The notes beneath the pieces were generated by a model, which saw nothing but the letters and a program-made list of their open reading frames with translations, was not told the DNA's origin and ran no database searches. A stretch of 6,331 nt of DNA. Origin: Anaerolineales bacterium (GTDB taxonomy: Bacteria > Chloroflexota > Anaerolineae > Anaerolineales > UBA4823). The DNA lies in NCBI GenBank assembly GCA_022865865.1, contig JALHTN010000601.1:1-6331 (forward strand). The letters run 5' to 3'. The first letter of the stretch is position 1. Each line of letters opens with the position of its first letter. The position numbers and the translations under genes are program-made. Below are positions 1 to 4,624 of this stretch, one piece after another.

Positions 1-180
1 CAAACAGGGATGACAATGTTGGTCGTTACACACGAGATGGGATTTGCAAGGGGGGTTGCCGACCGCATGTATTTCTTCGATGAGGGATTAATCGTGGAAA
101 CAGGAACGCCGCATGATATCTTCCACGATCCACAGGAAGACCGTACCAAACTGTTCCTTTCTCAAATATTGTCCCATTAA
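1..180 (+). CDS. Polar amino acid ABC transporter ATP-binding protein, C-terminal fragment
   Basis: Only the last 59 codons are inside the window, read from base 1 to a TAA at 178-180. The peptide contains [13 protein letters not shown], the switch (H-loop) histidine region typical of the GlnQ/HisP/ArtP ATPases. It continues with a [17 protein letters not shown] segment and an [16 protein letters not shown] tail, which is also characteristic of that subfamily. Such ATPases sit on the cytoplasmic face and energise uptake of glutamine, glutamate, histidine, arginine or related solutes, together with membrane permeases and a binding protein. The Walker A, Walker B and signature motifs lie upstream, outside the window, and no partner gene is visible. 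The substrate therefore cannot be named. A strong hairpin terminator follows, so this is probably the last gene of its operon. Confidence 0.9.
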   Translation, partial: QTGMTMLVVTHEMGFARGVADRMYFFDEGLIVETGTPHDIFHDPQEDRTKLFLSQILSH

Positions 181-208
181 TCATCATGAAATGAACTTAA
201 CAGGATCT

Positions 209-238
209 GCCGCCGGGAATGGCGGCTGATTTTCTTTT
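209..238 (+). terminator. Rho-independent terminator after the ABC transporter ATPase gene
   Basis: A perfect 6-bp all-G/C stem, GCCGCC (209-214) with GGCGGC (221-226), encloses a 6-base loop and is followed by the T-rich stretch TGATTTTCTTTT. It begins 28 bases after the ABC gene stop codon, the expected place for an intrinsic terminator. Read in reverse, the stem is not followed by a T-run, so it should work mainly on the plus strand. Confidence 0.85.
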
Positions 239-302
239 AAAAAGAGCTGCAATAGTCCACTGATTTCAGGAAATATTAATAGAAACCGGTATCTATATGC
301 AG
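236..302 (-). terminator. Possible terminator for the archease-rtcB operon (weak)
   Basis: Read on the minus strand, CTGCATATAG (302-293) can pair with CTATTGCAG (255-247) with one bulged base. A second small stem (GGTTTC with GAAATC, one wobble) lies inside the long loop. The 3' arm is followed by CTCTTTTTA, a run of five T. The loop is long and the stem is mostly A/T outside TGCAG, so this is only a candidate. No better intrinsic terminator for rtcB was found in the 174-base convergent gap 181-354. Confidence 0.3.
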
Positions 303-354
303 TAAGTTCTTCGGACGTGGAGATTTTTATCGTTGAGAGATTTAAACCTAGGGA

Positions 355-1806
355 TCAGCCCTTGATCACTACCACGGGTCTTAACCGGGCGACCTTATTG
401 GCAATACCAGCTTTATGGACAGTCTCAACCACGGCATCAACATCTTTATAGGCTTGAGGGGCTTCTTCTGCCAGTCCAGCCATAGAACCAGCCCGAATGT
501 GAATACCACGCGATTGGAGTTCTTTGCGCAGGTCCTCGCCCCAGATTGATTTCTTGGCTTTGCTGCGGCTCATCGTGCGACCAGCACCATGGCAGCTGGA
601 GCCAAAGGAACGGCTCATGCTCTCGGGTGTACCTACCAGAACCCAGGAAGCAGTACCCATGCTGCCTGGAACTAACACTGGTTGACCAAAAGCGCGATAT
701 TCGGACGGTAATCCCTGGAAGCCTGGCCCGAATGCACGCGTGGCTCCTTTACGGTGTACGCAGACTTCAATAGGATTTCCATCAACCTCATGGGTTTCAA
801 TTTTACCCATGTTGTGAGCGATGTCGTACACCTGGGAAAGATGCCAATTGGGAACTTTTCCCGCCAGAGATTCTTCAAAAGCCTGGCGTGCGAAATGAGC
901 CAATACCTGACGATTTGCAAAAGCATAGTTAGCAGCACCTTGCATAGCACCATAGTAATTTCTACCCTCTGGAGAATCAAGGGGAGCACAAACCAGCTCG
1001 CGGTCTGGGAGATTGATCGAATAACGTTTCACAGCCCCTTGAAATTCACGCACGTAATCAGTGCAAATTTGATGTCCAAATCCCCGCGAACCGCAGTGGA
1101 TCATGACCACCAGATTCCCAGTGATAAGCCCCATTGATTGAGCTGCTTGAGGATGGAATACTTGATCGACTACATCGACTTCGATGAAATGATTTCCCGC
1201 ACCCAGGGTCCCTAATTGGTGTTGACCACGTTCTTTTGCTCGTTTGCTGATCTTTGATGGGTCTGCTCCTTCAAGACATCCGTTCTCTTCCGTGCGGCGT
1301 AAATCTGCTTCGCTAGCATAGCCGTGTCTTAACGCCCAGCGACTACCATCAACGCATACCCTTTCCAGCTCATTGATTTTCAATTTAATATGCCCCTTTT
1401 TCCCAACCCCGCTGGGACACAATCGATTAAGGGTATTTGCTAAATCGGCGAGGTTGTTGCTTACGGATTCATATTCGACTTGAGAGGCAAGGAGCCTTAC
1501 CCCACAATTGATGTCGTAGCCGATTGCACCAGGAGAAATGATGCCATGCGGTAATCGAGTAGCAGCAACTCCGCCAATCGGGAAGCCATAACCCTGGTGG
1601 ACATCTGGCATAACAACTACCGGTGAGACCAGGCCAGGTAAAGTGGCAGCATTGACTGCTTGTTCAAGAGATTTATCACCCTTGATTTGATCGAGTAATT
1701 GCTTGGTGGCAAATATGCGCACTGGGACTAGCATATCTGGTCGATAAGATTGTGGAATTTCCCATTCATATTGGTTTACCTGGATTAAATCTTGTAGGTT
1801 CACCAT
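355..1806 (-). CDS. rtcB: RtcB, tRNA-splicing/RNA-repair ligase (3'-phosphate RNA ligase)
   Basis: RtcB joins RNA 2',3'-cyclic phosphate or 3'-phosphate ends to 5'-OH ends, using GTP and Mn2+ through a covalent GMP-histidine intermediate. In bacteria it is linked to RNA repair. Metal ligands and catalytic motifs are all visible in the 483-residue product: GYDINCG (D98, C101), GAGNHFIE (N205, H206, E209), [11 protein letters not shown] (H237), DIAHNMGK (H331), SSCHGAGR (H406, the expected guanylylated histidine) and the terminal VVIKG (K482). These positions run 2-3 residues ahead of those remembered for the 481-residue Pyrococcus enzyme, so this is the long archaeal-like form, not the roughly 400-residue E. 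coli form. The ATG at 1806 is chosen because GGGAG (1819-1815) lies 8 bases upstream. A TTG five codons earlier abuts its own purine tract and is unlikely. Archease ends 40 bases upstream, implying co-transcription. No intein is present. Confidence 0.97.
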   Translation of the reverse strand: MVNLQDLIQVNQYEWEIPQSYRPDMLVPVRIFATKQLLDQIKGDKSLEQAVNAATLPGLVSPVVVMPDVHQGYGFPIGGVAATRLPHGIISPGAIGYDINCGVRLLASQVEYESVSNNLADLANTLNRLCPSGVGKKGHIKLKINELERVCVDGSRWALRHGYASEADLRRTEENGCLEGADPSKISKRAKERGQHQLGTLGAGNHFIEVDVVDQVFHPQAAQSMGLITGNLVVMIHCGSRGFGHQICTDYVREFQGAVKRYSINLPDRELVCAPLDSPEGRNYYGAMQGAANYAFANRQVLAHFARQAFEESLAGKVPNWHLSQVYDIAHNMGKIETHEVDGNPIEVCVHRKGATRAFGPGFQGLPSEYRAFGQPVLVPGSMGTASWVLVGTPESMSRSFGSSCHGAGRTMSRSKAKKSIWGEDLRKELQSRGIHIRAGSMAGLAEEAPQAYKDVDAVVETVHKAGIANKVARLRPVVVIKG

Positions 1807-1814
1807 GACCGATT

Positions 1815-1819
1815 CTCCC
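1815..1819 (-). promoter_or_regulatory. Ribosome binding site deciding the rtcB start
   Basis: GGGAG on the minus strand sits 8 bases before the ATG at 1806. It favours that start over the in-frame TTG at 1821, whose nearest purine tract (AAGGGGAG) directly touches the codon and leaves no usable spacing. Confidence 0.7.
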
Positions 1820-1846
1820 AACTCCCCTTATGGTATAGGCTCTGGA

Positions 1847-2263
1847 TTAGACATCAAATACGATGTTTGCGCTTAAACCCAGCTCGGTTTCGATTATATT
1901 CAGGTTATGGTAGGTGGCTGCTTTGATTTCTTTTCCCATTGATTCGATCTTTGCCCCAATAACCTGGGTCTTCAATTGATCACCCTCGAACTGCAGGTCG
2001 AAATGATCGAAGGCAAGCCCTTCCGATTCAGCAAGATATAGCAATTCGTTTAGAAAGTCGATCAGCAGTGTTTCAGGTTCAATATTATGCAGTGAAAAAA
2101 GGTGGGAAATGCGTGGCTGGGATGAAACCTTCGCTCCAGTAAGATGATACATACCCCGTGCAGCCTGCTCCAGCAGCCTGCCCAGATCGGGTGCCCAGAC
2201 CTCCAATTCCCAATCCGCTGTATGTGCGATTTCTCGGAATCCTGAATTAGATTGGGGACGCAT
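1847..2263 (-). CDS. Archease, RtcB-activating protein
   Basis: Archease is a small protein cofactor that promotes guanylylation and multiple turnover of RtcB and broadens its nucleotide use. This 138-residue product has the usual family length. Its family features are an early HTADWELEVWAPDLGRLLEQAA segment, a LLIDFLNELLYLAESEG segment in the middle, a GKEIKAATYHNLNI motif near residues 109-123, and the VFDV C-terminus. The acidic residues thought to bind metal in the family are represented by the Asp of HTAD and the final Asp of VFDV. It is the first gene of the operon, 40 bases ahead of rtcB, and the pairing strengthens both assignments. The ATG lacks a convincing Shine-Dalgarno sequence. 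A TATACT -10 element sits just six bases upstream, which suggests a leaderless transcript. Confidence 0.95.
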   Translation of the reverse strand: MRPQSNSGFREIAHTADWELEVWAPDLGRLLEQAARGMYHLTGAKVSSQPRISHLFSLHNIEPETLLIDFLNELLYLAESEGLAFDHFDLQFEGDQLKTQVIGAKIESMGKEIKAATYHNLNIIETELGLSANIVFDV

Positions 2264-2269
2264 ATTGCC

Positions 2270-2299
2270 AGTATACCATTCGTAAGTTAGAGATTTAAA
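2270..2299 (-). promoter_or_regulatory. Predicted promoter of archease-rtcB (leaderless)
   Basis: On the minus strand, TATACT (2275-2270) matches five of six bases of the sigma-70-type -10 consensus. TTTAAA (2299-2294) is a 4/6 match to the -35 with an 18-bp spacer. Conventional spacing puts +1 at 2263, the A of the archease ATG. This agrees with the absence of a ribosome binding site. The prediction is from sequence only. Confidence 0.55.
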
Positions 2300-2360
2300 T
2301 TAATGCCCAGTTCGAAATGACACATTTGCGCATAGATTTATTTAAATTGTGCAGAACGAA
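2291..2360. repeat. Imperfect direct repeat in the divergent promoter region
   Basis: Two copies share TTTAAATT followed by a short spacer and then CAG-two bases-CGAA. Copy one spans 2291-2316, ending CAGTTCGAA, and copy two spans 2334-2360, ending CAGAACGAA. They lie between the two divergent promoters, and copy one overlaps the archease -35 region. They could be paired operator half-sites or chance A/T-rich similarity. No regulator is suggested by the sequence. Confidence 0.25.
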
Positions 2361-2365
2361 CCATC

Positions 2366-2394
2366 TTGCAGGATGATCAGCTTCCTTCTATAAT
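2366..2394 (+). promoter_or_regulatory. Predicted promoter of the fhaA-fhaB cell-wall cluster
   Basis: A perfect TATAAT (2389-2394) is preceded, with a 17-bp spacer, by TTGCAG (2366-2371), which keeps the critical TTG of the -35 consensus. The expected transcript start is about 2401, six bases before the ATG at 2407. That leaves no room for a Shine-Dalgarno sequence. This is the only strong promoter seen for the plus-strand cluster. Confidence 0.65.
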
Positions 2395-2406
2395 AAAACA
2401 TTGATC

Positions 2407-3192
2407 ATGAGCTCTCTACAAGACAAACTTTCACTCTTCGAATCTCGATTACAATCGTTAATTGAGCAAGGAGCTACGCGGATTGTGCCCAAGGGAGGTT
2501 ATCAAAATCAGATCAGCTCGAATTTGATTGCAGCTATGCAGAGCAGCATCAAACTTGATGAAACTGGACGTCAGATAGCAGCTGATACGTACATATTGGT
2601 GGTTGACCAGGAAACTGCCCAATTACTGGCAGAAGATCCATCCATAATTGAGGAATTGCTCCAAATTTTGATAGAAGCTGGAGCGAAATCCGAGGTAAGC
2701 TATCAGGCGCCACCCAAGATCAAAATCAGCGCAGAAAGCACAATGGAACCAGGCAGGTTTGAGATATTATCTCATTATGGGATCCAGGAAATTTCTGAAA
2801 CGAGCACATTGGCGATAGATCCAAATGAAGGAATGCCTGTACCTGAATACGCATTCTTAATCATCAGTGGAGGACAGGTTCACCCCATAACCGAACAAGT
2901 GGTAAATCTTGGACGGCGTCCCGATAACCATATCGTTATCGATGACCCGCGTGTGTCCAGGACACACGCCCAAATCAGGGCTATCAATGGTCGTTATGTG
3001 ATATTCGATCTTGATTCAACAGGAGGGATGTTCGTGAATAACGTTTGCGTAAATCAATCCACTCTCTTCCCTGGGGATGTGATCTCCCTAGCGGGAGTGG
3101 ATTTGGTTTATGGTCAAGATGCGGCCTATCTATCCAATGGCGATAGTAGTTCAACACAACCACTGATGCCTTTCCCGAATTCGGAAGAGTAA
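2407..3192 (+). CDS. FhaA-like protein: DUF3662 N-terminal domain plus C-terminal FHA domain
   Basis: This 261-residue soluble protein has the two-part architecture of actinobacterial FhaA. Residues 1 to about 110 resemble the DUF3662 (FhaA N-terminal) domain, beginning LFESRLQSLIEQGATRIVPKGGYQNQI and including a TYILVVDQETAQLL strand segment. A roughly 40-residue linker follows. Residues about 149-237 form an FHA fold with G169-R170, S184-R185-T-H187 and a final LVYG strand. FHA domains bind phosphothreonine peptides, and actinobacterial FhaA is associated with Ser/Thr kinase control of peptidoglycan synthesis at the membrane. The usual SxNGTxVNG loop reads STGGMFVNN (204-212), so the binding-loop Asn and Thr are altered. 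The ATG at 2407 is preferred. An in-frame TTG at 2401 coincides with the predicted transcript start. No Shine-Dalgarno is present for either. The next gene follows 18 bases downstream and also encodes an FHA protein. Confidence 0.85.
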   Translation: MSSLQDKLSLFESRLQSLIEQGATRIVPKGGYQNQISSNLIAAMQSSIKLDETGRQIAADTYILVVDQETAQLLAEDPSIIEELLQILIEAGAKSEVSYQAPPKIKISAESTMEPGRFEILSHYGIQEISETSTLAIDPNEGMPVPEYAFLIISGGQVHPITEQVVNLGRRPDNHIVIDDPRVSRTHAQIRAINGRYVIFDLDSTGGMFVNNVCVNQSTLFPGDVISLAGVDLVYGQDAAYLSNGDSSSTQPLMPFPNSEE

Positions 3193-3210
3193 ATCAAACA
3201 TGGCAAGACC

Positions 3211-3666
3211 ATGAGTGCTACATTGCTCCTCATTCTTCGTTTGGTAATGGCCCTAGCTCTTTACGCATTTTTGGGTTGGGCTGTATATACGCTTTGGTGG
3301 GATATGAAACGCCAAACAGAATTAATCAATGCTCGCCGGGTTCCAGAAATCACCGTAATAACAGACATTGAAGGAGAGAGCCGGCCTTATAACTTTTCTG
3401 TAACGGAGCTGGTGATTGGACGGGATCAAACTTGTGATTTAAATCTGGATGTCAATACTGTCTCAGCGGAGCACGCCCGCCTTTCATACCACCATCGAAA
3501 CTGGTGGGTAGAGGATCTGCGATCGAGAAATGGGACTTTATTAAATTTGGAGCTGGTAACCACCCCAGCGATCCTGGTGTCAGGGGATGAACTGCAATTA
3601 GGTCAAGTTTTGCTGAAGATATCGATCAATGAAGAGCCGAGAGATCTACTCAACAGTGGGTCCTAG
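3211..3666 (+). CDS. FhaB-like membrane-anchored FHA-domain protein
   Basis: This 151-residue protein starts with a single hydrophobic helix (about residues 4-29, LLLILRLVMALALYAFLGWAVYTLWW). A basic segment (DMKRQ, ARR) follows, consistent with an N-out, C-in anchor that leaves the FHA domain in the cytoplasm. The FHA region runs about 47-139, with IGR (G70-R71), S85 and H88 in VSAEHARL, and an intact SRNGT (105-109). This matches the layout of actinobacterial FhaB (also called FipA), which reads phosphothreonine on division and cell-wall proteins. The normal SRxH reads SAEH, so the Arg after the binding Ser is missing. It follows fhaA by 18 bases and is very probably co-transcribed. It ends in tandem stops, TAG TAA. 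No clear Shine-Dalgarno precedes the ATG, so translational coupling to fhaA is possible. Confidence 0.85.
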   Translation: MSATLLLILRLVMALALYAFLGWAVYTLWWDMKRQTELINARRVPEITVITDIEGESRPYNFSVTELVIGRDQTCDLNLDVNTVSAEHARLSYHHRNWWVEDLRSRNGTLLNLELVTTPAILVSGDELQLGQVLLKISINEEPRDLLNSGS

Positions 3667-3669
3667 TAA

Positions 3670-3697
3670 TGACCAAAGCCAGGATTTTCTTTGGTCA
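3670..3697 (+). repeat. Perfect 9-bp inverted repeat in the fhaB-MTAP gap
   Basis: TGACCAAAG (3670-3678) and CTTTGGTCA (3689-3697) are exact inverted copies around a 10-base centre. The hairpin starts three bases after the tandem fhaB stop codons. It has no following T-run, so it is not a standard intrinsic terminator. It ends 28 bases before the MTAP ribosome binding site. Plausible roles are an intercistronic RNA stem that sets mRNA stability or expression ratio, or a palindromic operator. Confidence 0.75.
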
Positions 3698-3725
3698 GGT
3701 CATTTCAGGATAAATTCATACCCAT

Positions 3726-3731
3726 AAGGAG
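3726..3731 (+). promoter_or_regulatory. Ribosome binding site deciding the MTAP-family start
   Basis: AAGGAG ends 7 bases before the GTG at 3739. It fixes that codon as the start over an upstream in-frame TTG at 3691, which lies inside the inverted repeat and lacks a ribosome binding site. Confidence 0.85.
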
Positions 3732-3738
3732 TGCTCAC

Positions 3739-4596
3739 GTGTGCAAAATTGCTATTATTGGTGGATCTGGCTTGTATTCAATGCCAGGTCTCGGAGACTT
3801 TCAGGAAAAGGTGATCGAGACGCCGTTTGGGAACCCAAGCGCTCCAATTGCTGTGGGGAGATTCGGTGATCAAGAGGTGGCTTTCCTGGCGAGGCATGGA
3901 ATAGGACACCATATTTCTCCCACTGAAATTAATTACCGGGCGAATATCTACGCGCTTAAGAGTTTGGGAGTGGAGCGGATAGTAGGTATCAGCGCTTGCG
4001 GGTCACTGCGAGAAGATTTTGCACCGGGTGATATCGTTATACCGGATCAAATTTTTGATTTCACCAAGGATCGCAAAAGATCGTTCTTCTCTCAAGGATT
4101 TGTCGCCCACGTCAGTATTGCAGAACCGTTTTGCGCAGACTTATCGGAATCCGTTTACCAGGCTGTAAAATCCACAGCGAACGTTGTGCATATGGGTGGG
4201 TCATCTATCACCATCGAGGGACCGCGTTTCTCGACCAGGGCGGAATCGAACACCTTCCGAGCCTGGGGGATGTCAATCATTGGCATGACGACTTCTCCTG
4301 AAGCATTTCTCGCCCGGGAAGCTGAAATTTGTTACGCAACCCTCTCTCACGTGACAGATTACGATGTGTGGCATATCAGTGAGAAACCCGTAACTGTCGA
4401 TATGGTGATCGAGATTCTCAACCGCAATACAGCTGTCGCACAGCAAGCCGTGAAGAATTTGATCAGCAATCTAAATCCAGAACGAGTTTGTGAATGCCAG
4501 CATGCAATGGCAGATGCATTTATCACTGATCCAGGTGTGATTCCGCCAGAGACACGACAGCAACTTCACCTGCTGGTTAAAAAATACCTAGATTAA
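3739..4596 (+). CDS. S-methyl-5'-thioadenosine phosphorylase family protein (MTAP/PNP class II)
   Basis: This cytoplasmic enzyme family uses phosphate to cleave 5'-methylthioadenosine, a by-product of polyamine synthesis, to adenine and 5-methylthioribose-1-phosphate. The 285-residue product has the family motifs in order: IGGSGLY (S10, phosphate loop), ARHGIGHH (R52, H53), a central SACGSLRE (85-92), IEGPRFSTRAES near 159-170, MTTSPE (M183, T184) and TDYDVW (D207, D209). The paired Asp of TDYD are the adenine-selective residues in human MTAP, so an adenosine-type substrate is favoured over inosine or guanosine. A CEC pair (C251, C253) near the C-terminus recalls the CXC motif of thermophilic archaeal MTAPs. 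The start is GTG with AAGGAG seven bases upstream, and translation before it would lack family similarity. It sits 72 bases after fhaB and 28 bases before the SEDS gene, an unexpected metabolic insertion in a cell-wall cluster. Confidence 0.9.
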   Translation: MCKIAIIGGSGLYSMPGLGDFQEKVIETPFGNPSAPIAVGRFGDQEVAFLARHGIGHHISPTEINYRANIYALKSLGVERIVGISACGSLREDFAPGDIVIPDQIFDFTKDRKRSFFSQGFVAHVSIAEPFCADLSESVYQAVKSTANVVHMGGSSITIEGPRFSTRAESNTFRAWGMSIIGMTTSPEAFLAREAEICYATLSHVTDYDVWHISEKPVTVDMVIEILNRNTAVAQQAVKNLISNLNPERVCECQHAMADAFITDPGVIPPETRQQLHLLVKKYLD

Positions 4597-4624
4597 GCAG
4601 TATTGTGGTTTAAAAAAAATCGCT

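Noticed and set aside
181..354. Possible small RNA or hidden gene in the ABC-rtcB convergent gap
   Set aside because: Apart from the plus-strand terminator and a weak minus-strand hairpin, no promoter, tRNA-like fold or coding frame of note was seen.
546..1137. Open frames on the plus strand antisense to rtcB (546-773 and 754-1137), and a second minus-strand frame at 672-989
   Set aside because: They overlap the strongly supported rtcB coding frame, show no family-like motifs, and are best explained as shadow frames of a conserved gene.
1807..1821. TTG start for rtcB at 1821
   Set aside because: The purine tract directly touches this codon, so spacing is wrong. The ATG at 1806 has GGGAG eight bases upstream and gives a length close to the archaeal enzyme.
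3200..3214. Five-codon mini-frame (ATG to TGA) whose stop overlaps the fhaB ATG as ATGA
   Set aside because: It has no ribosome binding site and so short a frame occurs often by chance. Coupling through it is possible but unsupported.
3691..3738. N-terminal extension of the MTAP-family protein from a TTG at 3691
   Set aside because: The extension would start inside the inverted repeat without a ribosome binding site. The GTG at 3739 has AAGGAG at ideal spacing and begins right at the conserved family N-terminus.
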